This document shows positions 12,541 through 23,123 of a stretch of DNA of 64,000 bases, piece after piece. The stretch comes from Dinochytrium kinnereticum (taxonomy: Eukaryota > Chytridiomycota > Chytridiomycetes > Chytridiales > Chytridiaceae). Under the pieces are notes generated by a model. It searched no databases. It had not been told where the DNA came from and saw nothing but the letters and a program-made list of their open reading frames with translations. The stretch is from the NCBI GenBank assembly GCA_027604005.1, contig JADGJT010000056.1:1-64000 (forward strand). The letters are read 5' to 3'. Positions within the stretch are counted from its first letter, which is position 1, and each line of letters opens with the position of its first letter. The translations under genes were made by a program, and so were the position numbers.

Positions 12541-12900
12541 GAAGGGGCGAATTGAAGATTGAGACGGGGAATACTTGAACAACTTGGACGGTTCTATTGC
12601 AGACCAAAGAAGCTAATGGACCTGAGGATTTTTCTAATGAGGTTAGTGGTTTTCTCAGTCGTTTTTTGACTTGGGGACCTGGGCCCTCATCGCTTTGTTT
12701 TTTCTTTCGTTCTTCTCTGCATGCTTGTGACGACGGATGGATTGTAAATTCCGGCGGCAGGAATTCTTTGCGCTTTGTATATTCTCTCCTTTTACCTTTC
12801 TATATTTGTCCACCATCTATACTTTCAGTTAACTCCCTGTATATTGATGAGGCTGATTAAGGCAGTGTAATAAATCTATAAAAGTTCTATTGAAGCAGAG
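12541..12900 (+). pseudogene. internally deleted fragment of the Munc13-like gene
   Basis: 12545-12680 matches the end of exon 6 and start of intron 6 of the Munc13-like gene (about 6672-6795), including the string GAATTGAAGATTGAGAC and the exon end TTTCTAATGAGGTTAGTGG. It is then joined directly to sequence matching that gene's 3' flank from about 8527, and again from about 9165. Exons 7 and 8 are absent, so this is a deleted remnant and not an expressed gene. The copy is clearly diverged (many substitutions and small indels). Confidence 0.8.
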
Positions 12901-13204
12901 CGAAGAAGAGAAAAGATAGATGATGAAATATCTTTTGTGGTGAGTTTGAAGAAAGAAGAGGGTGAAGCCACTTTTTTCCAAAAAGGGTTCCCCACAAAAA
13001 AAAAACTGTTGAAGTTGATAAACTATTTATTCGTAATAAATATTAATATTATAAAAGACCTGGAAAAGATGAAAAAAAAACTAAAGGTATAAGATGAAGT
13101 ACGTTTGGCCGCGAATACGAAGAACGAAGAGGACGTGGAAATTAAAAAATGGGAAAAGGTTGGGAGGGTGGTGGGAAGGTCGAAGGTAATCAAAGGAACA
13201 TTAA

Positions 13205-13690
13205 ATCCAAGAGATTCAAGACGGAGACTCAAGCAAGAATCCAAAAGGCCCTACAGCCTCCATCCCTGCACCAAGACCCAATTTGCCAAAACTCTCCAAA
13301 CCTGAAGGCTTCCACATAGCTAGCAGGTCAACCAAAGAGTCCTGCTTTGGAATGTTCGGAATTGTCCAAGCTTCAGTAAGCCATTCCTTGGCCCAGCGGG
13401 GGTTGGAACGGGGAGGAGGGATGACATGGACCGATGGAAGACTGGGCCTTGCACACAGGGATGAAGTCCTTTGAGGAAGGAGCATGCCCACGTTAAAATC
13501 CAAAATGGTGGGCAGCTGCGGAATGCGAAACACCCTCAGGCCCCTTTCCTCGACACCAAAACCGAGGTTTTTCGAAAAAATGTCTAGACCTGAAGAAGGT
13601 CTTCCCGACAGCAAGACTTTCAGCAGTCACACCTCTATATTCCACGCGTTGCCCTTAGTTTTTTCAACCAGGTTGCAAGGTGAGTTAACG
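13205..13690 (-). pseudogene. truncated copy of the orphan gene's last exon
   Basis: Nucleotide and protein similarity to 9327-9810 is strong over the whole stretch (shared VFRIPQL, QRTSSLCARP, PSVHVI, IPKQDSLV and PFGFLL). A 132-codon frame (13216-13614) stays open. Just upstream, where the parent reads MEDSLLK, the copy has an in-frame TGA, and exons 1-4 have no counterpart. The sequence then jumps at about 13690 to material homologous to the region upstream of the parent (11717 on). I read it as a pseudogene left by deletion inside a tandem duplicate. Confidence 0.75.
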
Positions 13691-13696
13691 GAGGAT

Positions 13697-14170
13697 AGTG
13701 ACTTTGGAGTTATTTATCCTGCATTTATAGTATTCTCTGGTGATGAGTTAATGAGTTTAATATGGACCGATTGATCAAATAATGCATTTCGACATTCCAC
13801 TGTACCCACATTCAAGTCTCGTATAGTTACATAAAAAAAAACAGAAAAAAGAACTCTGCCCACCTAACGATATCTTAACCTCACGGACAGGAGTCAAAAA
13901 TTCGGCTTCTGGTGTACCTTTGAGTTGGATGGAACGCACTCATACTCAACGCATCCTGGAGTATGGGAACGTGTAGAACGGTCAGTTGGTGGTTGGATGC
14001 AGTGCAAGCTGATACACATTCAACATCATGATAGCAACTGACGAGCCAATCAATAATGCAGGCAGTAAGTTGCAGCAAGGAATTCGATAGACTACAGGGT
14101 GACGTGACTGCTGCGATGGAAGGTTAGGGCTTGAGCAAACGCAGATTCTGCAAAGCTTCAAGACGCGTGG
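13697..14170. repeat. second copy of the 11.7-12.5 kb spacer and start of a third unit
   Basis: 13697-13815 repeats 11717-11830 (shared TAGTGACTTTGGAGTT, TATTCTCTGGTG and TGCATTTCGAC). 13855-13920 repeats about 11990-12045. 14104-14165 repeats 12458-12530 (GTGACTGCTGCGATGGAAGG). The homology stops near 14170, so a third unit begins and is cut short. Confidence 0.75.
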
Positions 14171-14816
14171 AAGGCACAGCTCGGCCAATGCATCGGCAGA
14201 ACCAGCGCATGCATGCATGCAGTGATGTGCACGAGTTGAAGTTGCGTGGCTGTCTGGCGTTGAAGGACGAACACTTGTGGCTCAATCTGGGCACGGGCAG
14301 CACGCCGATGGAGCAGCAGGCGCCAGAAGGCGACAACGTGCATCTGCTGTGTCTTTCTCACCACAGCGCAATTTTTCCCGATTCGCACATTGTGCGACAG
14401 AACGTTGTCAGGGTGCTACACAAGCGTGGTACAATGGTAGTGCACGGCAGACCAGGAAGGTACTCGTGCATACCGCCTGCAGTTTCCTGCCTTTCCCCCC
14501 CTGCCCCTGCCGCTGCCCTTCTTTCCCCTGGAGGCGGAGGAACTTCGTTTCTTTCCAAACTGGGGTTGAAAAGGCATCGACTCCTGTGCGATGCATTCCC
14601 CACCGCCAACCCCAGCAGGAGGGTTGGGCGGATTTTGCTTGTTTGGCTTTTTGCTTTTTTTTCCCCCTTTCCTCCAGCGCCGCTCCTCGCACCATACGCG
14701 GCGATGTGGTTGAGGTGCAACGTTGCAGAGGCCAGGGATGTAACGGTTTGGCACCCCCATCTGACGAGACGCATCCATAAATATCCTCAAGATCTGGTTT
14801 CTTGGGCAGAAGAAGG
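14171..14816. other. GC-richer leader of the kinase gene, no firm gene
   Basis: Several frames stay open on both strands because the sequence is GC-rich, so openness alone means little. One plus-strand frame at about 14226-14460 has a leucine-rich look (LKLRGCLALKDEHLWL) but no complete domain. An ATAAATAT string at about 14778 lies some 40 bp upstream of the kinase ATG and could be its TATA element. Confidence 0.4.
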
Positions 14817-17294
14817 ATGCCAACCATCACTTCAGCAGACGCCCCAGCAATGCAAGGCTATCACCAGCGACTTCCATCGAGCCATCAGCTTCATGACCAA
14901 CCACCGAGATATCAATCCCCCTCTCCATCCCCGTCTTTATCATCTCCTTCTACCACTTCCAGCGCATCTTGCAACCCATTCCCGTTCGCGGACCGGAGTG
15001 GCCATGTGTACGGACGACCAATGATTGCAGCAGCCCCTCCTTCCATCTATCGAATCGATTCAGTCAAAGCCAAGGGGTCATTCTCAACCGTCCTAGTCGC
15101 AACATGTCTCGTCCCTCCCTTCGAGCGAACCGATCTACGAAAAGGCGATACCGTCGCCTTGAAATGCATTGCAAAAGCGAATAACCCGGCATCCATTGCG
15201 TCTCAGCGACGGGAGGCGGACCTATTGATCCGACTACAGTTCAACGTCATTCCAGCCCCCACAAACCTCGCCTCCTCAACATCCAACACACCTGCTTTGA
15301 TTGACGAGAGTCCAATCAGGAGCTCCCTAGACGACGCAGGCTGGCGTCGCAGCGGTCTAGCGGCCAACATGGCTGAGGGAAGAAAGGCGGGATCTTCTTC
15401 GCACTCGTCCAAAGCTACTGGCGGCAGTGGCTGGGACAGGAGCTGGATGGCCTTAGCCTCACAAGACGGCGGGGACAAAAGATCTCAATCGCCAGCTCCA
15501 TCCGCGCGAGTGTCCGTTAATACCAGCAACACAGCAAGGCCTGCTTGGGGTGTTGTCACTTTCTATGAGGCTATCGAGACCGATACACATCTCATCTTTG
15601 TTTTGGAGCATTGCGAGACAGGTTAGTGAAAGCCTTTTCTTCCTCTGTTTCTTTGGGCCGTTAACGAATTGCAGGTGCTTTCAGCGTAGTCCTAACATTC
15701 AACTTTCTTTTCTTTCATTTATTCGATGGTCCAAGACCTTTTCAGCCTCATTATGAAGACCAAGAGTCCTGATGGCACACAGGGAATTCCCGCGGACATT
15801 GCTCGCATCCTCTTTCAGAGAATCGCATCAGCCGTTGATTTTTGCCACGCACGTGGCATCTATCACAGAGACCTCAAACCAGAGAACATTCTCATCAACC
15901 CGTCGGATTACAGCGTGAGGTTGGCCGATTTTGGCCTTGCGACGGATAAGCCATGGAGTTTCATTCAGGCCTGTGGAAGCGTTCGCTACATGGTGAGTTT
16001 CAAGGCTTCCTCCATTTTTTGTTTTTCTCTGTCCGAGTTTTTTCTATATTATTTATATTATTTTTATATTTTTTGTTTTATGTTGTAAATCTATCCTTTT
16101 TTTCGCCTAGCACGTCTCTCACCCGACTAACCTCGTTTTCTTCATTCAAACCAGTCACCAGAATGCTTGGGTGTTGACGCCCTTCATCGCCCCAAGCAAA
16201 ACTCCCTTAAACTGAAAGGTTTCGCATCCGGACCAAATGATGTCTGGGCTCTAGGCATTATCCTCCTCAACATGATCTTTGCCCAGCACCCGTGGTCTTC
16301 ACCAGGCGACGAAGTATGTCTAAAGGCGTACTTTACGAACGGATATTCCGTCGCCACATCTTTGGAGAATGATGGCGGCAGTAGGGGCAAGAGCTTGGAC
16401 ATTCCTTCCCCAGAAGAGTTTCGAGCCAGTCTAATGAAGTCAAAGGTCCCCAATGGGTTCAGACCAAAGCATCGGAGGCAGATGTCAGGACCTCATCAGA
16501 ACCTCCATCAGCTACATCAACAGCAAGCGAACATGCAATCCCCCACAACTGCTCCCAAGATATTCCCATCATCCATATTGATGGGGATGTTTGGCGCATC
16601 CGCAGACCTGGATGCTACTCTTCGCTGGTGCTTCCACCCGGACCCTGCGAAACGACCCACAGTTTCGACGCTCATGGACTGGGTCGCCGCTATACCTTCC
16701 TTCCACGACCGAGACATTCCTTCAAACCCCTCCAACTCCTCCACCAACCTTAACAACGAAACAGAGACGGGAGATTCAAATCCTCATAAGAAGTCGCGAA
16801 AACTGCAAGGAGGGTTGCTGGGCTTTATCTTCCCACACCGTATCGACACAGCGACATCGTCAAATAAACGCGGATCCAAGCCTCAACCCTCACCAGAATC
16901 TCCAAAATCTCGTTCATCCCTGGACACTCCCAGATCCCGACCCTCTCTTGAAGCTCCTAGACCGCGTCCCTCGTTAGATTCCCCACGGCATCCGTCTCCA
17001 CCGCTATCCCCCCGACTCGAAGTAGGATCTCACAACAACGCCGGTTCATCCCATAGCTCACCTCTTCATGCCGTGGGCAGCCTACCTCCATTGCCATCCG
17101 CAGCTGCATCAAGTCATCAACGCAAACACTCCCGATCCAACACTATTACGCATCCAATGGAGATTCGGAGGCGAATTGCAGGCGATGACGTGATGATAGG
17201 GAGAAGTGCCGCATATTTGAGCCTGGCGCCAAAGTATGTGGATGAGCCCTCTGTGAGCTCAGCTGATGGGATCAAAGGAGTGGCGGCTGCTTAA
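14817..17294 (+). CDS. Ser/Thr protein kinase, Ran1/Pat1/Ksp1-like
   Basis: Three exons (14817-15621, 15736-15992, 16155-17294) give 733 aa. The kinase domain runs from about residue 75 to 510 with visible motifs: the glycine-rich loop KGSFSTV, the VAIK lysine in VALKCIAK, the catalytic loop HRDLKPEN (Asp314), ADFG (Asp333) and a YMSPE activation-segment end. There is a Ser/Gly-rich insert of about 90 residues in the N-lobe between VALK and the hinge region, and a second insert between the activation segment and the helix holding LDATLRWCFHPDPAKRP. The C-terminal 180 residues are Ser/Pro-rich with repeated SL(D/E)xPR units. This layout fits the Ran1/Ksp1 group of fungal kinases that control meiosis and nutrient responses. 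The first intron's acceptor (CCAAG at 15735) is chosen by phase and gives ETDLFSLI; it is the least certain boundary. Confidence 0.9.
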
Positions 17295-17952
17295 TTCTCT
17301 CTCTTCTTCTTTTTTTTTTTTTCTTTCTTGCCCCTGTAATAACTGCTTGGCAGACAAAAAGAATAACGTTGACCGTGATTTCTTGTCTCTCTAGCCGTCT
17401 CTTCTCCCGTTGCGCGGCTGCATCATCCTTTTCTTTTCTCAGCTTGCAGACCTCTTACCAATTATTCTTATTATTATTTAATTCGCCTCGTTCTCGCCTC
17501 AACGATTCCAACTGCTGGATTGTTATTCTTTCGTATTGTCATTGTCGTTGTGCAGCCAATAAAAAAATCAGAAATTTGGAATTCAAAAAATAATAATAAT
17601 AATAATAATTAAAATCCCTCGGTGTTTCTGCCCGAGCACCGACAGCCAACCAGCCAACCAGCAGAAGGGCCAGCCTTCGGGGTTCGGTACCGCGACGCAA
17701 GAAAACGCGGTTCGCGCTGCACCGACTGCCATCCGCACTTGGCTTACCGTTGGAGCTCGGTCGAGAGGGAGACTTCAACGTTGCTTTCTTGCAGCCAAAA
17801 CTCTCCACCTCCTCCGATTAAATAGAGAGCGTCAGATCCCAACGATCGCTCACCCTGAAGCACACGCACCATCAACAGCATCAGCTGGACTGCATCTTCA
17901 TCCATCTGCTCATACTCCCTCCTCCTGCAATTAAACAACCGCTGCCATCCAA
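17295..17952. other. spacer between kinase and ABC transporter
   Basis: Holds a pyrimidine-rich kinase 3' UTR and a (TAA/AAT)n run at about 17589-17610. No convincing gene was seen. Confidence 0.6.
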
Positions 17953-20900
17953 ATGATGCCCAGGCCAAAGTCGAGAGAGATCACCCCTGTTGCGACGGAC
18001 GGAGAGGTTGAGACGATCAGGATGCCTTCGCTGGACTCCGACAGGGTCAACAACAACACCGCCTGTGAGATCACGTTCCGAAACCTGACATTCTCCATCG
18101 GTGTCGTTGCTACTGAGAACAAGAGAAAAGTTGGTTTATTTTCTGCATGCGATATTACGCTTTCCGTTACCACATGCAGCATAAACTGACATCTTTTAAT
18201 TCAAAGTTTATGAAAGAAAAGGTGATCTTAAAGGCAAGTATGACCGGTTCGTGCATTCTTCCAGTCTGGTTAGTCCGCGCTGACAGCAGCCTACATTTTC
18301 CATGGTAATATACAGGATATATCCGGGGTATGTCGTCTTTGCATTCTCAATTCATTTTTTTTTCTTTACCATCGTGGGCTTTTCTGCCAACCAGACCATA
18401 CTCATTTTTATGTTCTCAACAGGTTTTTCGTCCAGGTCGTTTCACGGCCATAATGGGTGCGAGTGGTGCAGGAAAGACGTCATTCCTGAATGTGATCGGT
18501 ATGAAGTCCCCTTCTAGTTTATACAATCGATGACAGCATATCTTCTCACATGTAAACAGCTGGCGAAGCCAAGTTTGGTAAGATCTCCGGCGACATCCTT
18601 GTGAACGGTGCTCCAGTTACTGGTTCTGGCATTAAAAAGATCTCCGGGTAAGTTGCTTCAACCTACTTACATCTCACTTTCAAGGCAACTGATGCCATGT
18701 TCCTGACGCTAACTGGCATGACTTTTTAATTCAGATTTGTCTTCCAAGATGATGTTATCCTTGCAACCATGACTGTTCGCGAGGGTGGGTCTTTTCATAC
18801 TATATTCATCTATGGCTTGCTCAGCTTTTTGAAATACTAAATCGAACCATCATCAGCTATCACCATGTCGGCCACTCTACGCCTACCAGACACGATTTCT
18901 GAGGCCGACAAGAAAGCCAAGGTTGAGCAAATCATCCGGGATCTCAACTTGACCAAGTGCTCAGACACCGTCATTGGAGACTTCCACATCAAAGGAGTGT
19001 CAGGTGGAGAAAGGAAGCGCTGCGCAATGGCGATGGTTGGTACTCACTTGCTTTTGCAGGTTCTCGCGATTGAACACCTCGTGTCATCGAGCTAATAAAA
19101 GAAAATCCAACAGGAAATGGTGACTAACCCCAAGGTCTTGTTCCTGGACGAGCCTACATCTGTAAGTAATGATGGGTTGCTTATCTCAATACACCTCTAA
19201 TCCTTAATCCTTCTCGTCATTAGGGGCTAGACACTTTTACCGCCTTTAGCGTCATCCATACCCTTCGAGACCTCGCACATCGAAGGAACCAGACCTATAT
19301 CGCAACCATTCATCAACCCTCCAGTCAAGTCTTCCGTCTTTTTGACGACCTCCTCCTTCTCTCAGACGGACGCGTCATGTACTACGGTCCAACCTCTGAA
19401 GCAGTGAACTACTTTGCATCTCACAGCTACCGTTGCCCCATTCGATCCAATCCAGCTGATTTCTTCTTCTACCATATTCTCAACAACCAAGACGGTGTGG
19501 CGATGCCTACTTCCGGTGATAACAACCATCTGGACGGAGGGCACGACGCTGATGAGGTCGAGGAATTGGATGAGACAAACGGAGAGAGAATTGAGAGGAT
19601 GCTGGAAGCTTGGCAGGCAAGCCCCGAGAACATAGCTGTCATGAAGAATGTTGAGAGTCCATCTATAAGCGGAGGCATTCCAAATGGCACTGCCAGATAT
19701 CTAGCCCCAGCGATGGTCCAGGTTAGAAGATCACACCATCACGAGATTTGACCTAACTTATGTTTTGTTTTTTTTTGTAGTTCAAGTTCCTGTTTGATCG
19801 AGAGAGCAAGAACTCTTTCCGTGATCCATTGGTTCTTCGATCGCGTTTAGTACAGACCGTCTTTATCTCCCTCATTGTTGGACTACTTTACCTCAACAAC
19901 ACTTCCCTTCCTCAAAACGCCATGGGTGTTATATTTTTCATCGCCGTAATGAACTTTATGCTGTCCACTCAGGTTTGGCCCCACATGCATTCACAGTACT
20001 CATCAGTTTCTCTTCTCATATTTACCGCATACTTGGAATTCTAGGCCCATCTCTCTTCCTTTGGCAAGCAAAAGGCAGTTTTTGCTCGAGAACACGGTGG
20101 AGGTAGTTACTTCTTCAGCCTTTTGCTTCAGCCATGTTTCATGTCAACACTAACGGACACAAACAGGTTATTATGGTCTGGCAGCTTTTTTCTCAAGCCG
20201 TGTTCTTGTCGAGATGCCCCTCCAGATCATTTTCCCATGGTAAGTAACGGCAATGATTTTATTTCTTTTCGACCTCCCTTGTCCTGACATCGGCTCTAGG
20301 CTCCAAGTCACCATGGTTTACTATATGTCTGGCTTCGAGGTTAACGCTGGAAAGTACTTTGTCATGTGTGTTTTCGCCATCCTCTCCTCCGTTTCCGGGT
20401 TCGCGATGGGAGTGTGTCTGGCTTGCGCCTTTTCAAATTTGGCGGTGGCCCTCAACACTTCCACAACCCTCCTCCTCCCCATGATGGTAAGTCGTGAAAA
20501 ACTTGTTTCGAAAATGCCTGACCATGATATCTGTTTAGCTTCTCAGTGGTCTGTTCATCAACTCCAGCGCCATGCCGAACTGGATCTCCTGGTTGCAGTA
20601 CCTGACGTGGGTATTTCACCTGATTTTCCATTCTTGTCTAATTTTGTTCCTGTTTTAAGACCAATCAAGTACGCATTCGAAGGTAAGGTTTTTATCGGCC
20701 ACTTCACTGGGGAAAAAGTGCAGGATCTTAACACCTCATTTACTCTGAAAAGGCATTTTGAAGAGTCAGATCAGCGGTACACGAGGTGGCGACCAACTCA
20801 TTAAGAGTCTCTTTGGTAAGGTTGAGCTTAGTGTCTTAACCTGCGGCATGTTGCTTTTGGCAATTGCTCTGTCGCTCTTCCTGCTTGCATACTTCAACCT

Positions 20901-21036
20901 TTACCTCTTGGGTGAGTTAGATATGTTCTCAATTTGATTATGGTGACAGTGAGGATAACGCTTTTTTCTACTATTCTCCCCCCCGACAGTGAGCAAGAAG
21001 TCAAAGGTCGCCCGAGTTTCCGTCAAGAAGGCATGA
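17953..21036 (+). CDS. ABCG-family half ABC transporter (white/brown type)
   Basis: Seventeen exons (17953-18129, 18207-18233, 18316-18327, 18423-18498, 18560-18647, 18735-18784, 18857-19035, 19114-19161, 19224-19721, 19781-19972, 20045-20102, 20167-20239, 20300-20486, 20539-20606, 20660-20682, 20753-20911, 20990-21036) give 653 aa, the usual half-transporter size. The nucleotide-binding domain comes first, with Walker A GASGAGKTS (about 84-92), Q-loop region GFVFQDD, signature VSGGERKR, Walker B VLFLDEPTSGLD and switch HQPSS. The ABC2 membrane domain with six hydrophobic segments follows. ABCG proteins export or flip sterols, lipids or xenobiotics and act as dimers. Exon 3 is a 12-nt microexon (DISG), and the intron before it begins with GC (AAG|GCAAGT). 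The first intron's acceptor could alternatively be 27 nt upstream, in frame. Confidence 0.93.
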
Positions 21037-21401
21037 AGGCTTTATATATTTTCTAATATGCTTTCATCGGCTGATTCTTGTACTGTAACTTGCTGGGTAC
21101 ATTTTATCCTTATGCTTTTTTCTGGCCGCAGGTCTCCTTCCGCATTGTATTTCTGTTTCCCAGACGTGCTTGTACTTGTTTATTAGCCATTCAATCACAA
21201 TTCAAAATTTGTTCCTAACATCTATCAATAATGTATTTGCGTTTTTATGAAATGATCTACAGGTTATTATCATGTATGCCACCCATGATCTTAAATAACA
21301 CCTCTAGCGCGTCACCGATCAAGCGTAACAATCTCTAAAAACAATAGAAAAAAAGTGAAAGAAAGAAAGAAAGAAAGAGGTAAGAACCCAGGCCGCATGC
21401 C
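21037..21401. other. convergent 3' region
   Basis: Spacer between the ABC transporter (+) and the glycosyltransferase (-), both ending here. It contains a (GAAA)n run at about 21356-21378. No gene seen. Confidence 0.6.
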
Positions 21402-22763
21402 TCAAAACATTCCCTCCTGGTGATGCTTCACAAAAGGTCTCAATGCCTTAGCCCCCTTATCCCACCCACCCCTAGAATCAAAGCTTCGATCTCCAAGCAC
21501 AACAACGTCAAAAAATTGCCTTCCAATCCCACAATTCACCCACTCGTCATCACCCTCCGAAGGAACAGCCCCACGTGCAGTAATGTACTCCTTTAGAACA
21601 GTCCCGAGGAAGCGAGGTCCGAAAAGATACTGAATGGATTCCGGATGGTCTTGGAGGTATGCATTGGGCTTGGCAAGGACCAAAGTTGAGATAGTTTGGA
21701 TCATCTTGTGGAAGAGTGGGTGGTGGGAAGTCGAAGCCATTGTCCAGGTTGCTAGGTTGAGATCGGGTAAATGGTTGTCTGGTGAACCTTGCTTCTTGTT
21801 GTACTTTGGTGGGATGGTAGATGGGTTGGTCCACTTTAAGGGGAATGTGAGCAATGGCTAGATAACTTAAACTCCAAGGAAGCAGAATGAAAGAGTGGAG
21901 ATCGAAACGACATACCTCCTTTCCAAGAACCACGGATACCCCCTTCCTTCCCACCGTCCAGCTCTGAACAGGTTTCAGGCACTCAGCATCCATATCAGCG
22001 ACGACTCCACCCTCTTTGTATAAAACCAGGTACTTCAAGAATGCCGCCTTTTGTGATGGCAGTGGGAGCTTTTTGAACGTCTGAACAATATTCTCTGGGA
22101 ACATGGTCGTCACGTAGGTGAGAGTAGAATTTCCCACCGTGCTATTGAAAACTCTGTGGCTGTATCCGGGGTTGACGAGATCCCAAGACTGGATCCAAGG
22201 ACGAAACCGCACAGGAGCTTCCGAAAGGTTGGTGGTATGGCTCCCTATTCCAACCGTCAGAATGGGCATCAAGGAGGAGCACGCAAGCACCGTGACGAAG
22301 CAAAAGAGAACCACGCCAACTTACAGATCTGATGTACAAGCTTTGGAATCACACGTTCCTTGTGATGTCTCTGACTCAGGACATCCGGCAAGAACCCTCC
22401 AGGACACGCTCCCGCCCTTCTGACCTCCTCCGCCACAAGTGCCAGCTCCTCAGTGTGCAAAAGCGGGTTTCGTCGTCTCGAGTCCCGGTCATCCCAATCG
22501 CCAGCATGAGGTTCAATCTTAAACACAACAGGATGGGGGCCGTTACTCCCCAATAACACTGGGGCAGTCGACCTAAAGTGCTGAGAGGAAGCATGAAGAA
22601 GGTCGAGAACGAGTCGACGCGTGTCGTAGATGATGAGAAACTGGATTACGCAAAGAATGAGAAACGCCAGGCCCTTCCAATTGGGCGGGTAAGCCTGGCC
22701 TCGATCGATTCGTGGTCGGAAGGGCATCTCAAAGCTTGAGGACTTGATGGTGTGGTGCTTCAT
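21402..22763 (-). CDS. OCH1-type glycosyltransferase (GT32), type II membrane protein
   Basis: Three exons on the minus strand (22763-22325, 22244-21916, 21857-21402) give 407 aa. There is a short cytoplasmic tail, one membrane anchor at about residues 30-52 (GLAFLILCVIQFLIIY), then a lumenal domain. Family motifs are IPKLVHQIW (split by intron 1; the splice restores the Trp), WIQSWDLVNPGY, a KYLVLYKEGGVVADMDAE stretch with the DXD metal/sugar-nucleotide motif, and a C-terminal HHQ. Such enzymes transfer mannose or related sugars to glycoproteins or glycolipids in the Golgi. The precise acceptor cannot be read from the sequence. Gln-His spacing and length fit the family. Confidence 0.88.
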
Positions 22764-23123
22764 GCTTGATCGCAGTTGGGGTTTTCCAACGGAAGGGAGA
22801 ACATGAAGCGCTCTTTATTATAGCAAGTCGGACGCGCACCCTGACAATGGCGATGGCTCAACCTGCCCCAATCCCCTTGAAGCATGATCTGATTGAGAAT
22901 CAATGAACAAAAACCAATTCCTTTTTTGATTGGTTCAGGAGCAAAATAAAACAGACAAGCGCTAAGAAGTCCTGGTGGAGACGCAAAAAGCAACGGCATG
23001 TTATTATCCAAACGATATATAAAAAAATGCAGAGTTAAGCTCATGCAGGAATACAAGCTAAAGGCTATACCACAGCAGACGCAATCGCAACCACGGCACG
23101 AGAATCTATAACATAAAATATCA
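22764..23123. other. spacer upstream of the glycosyltransferase
   Basis: About 360 bp separating the glycosyltransferase start from the E2 gene's stop codon; promoter space. No gene seen. Confidence 0.55.

Noticed and set aside
14131..15024. Long plus-strand open frame overlapping the kinase start in another frame
   Set aside because: The region is GC-rich and several frames are open on both strands; the frame overlaps firmly supported kinase coding sequence and has no domain.
20816..20837. GTAAGG donor-like site inside the last membrane exon of the ABCG gene
   Set aside because: Reading straight through gives the expected VELSVLTCGMLLLAIALS membrane segment in frame, so no intron is needed.
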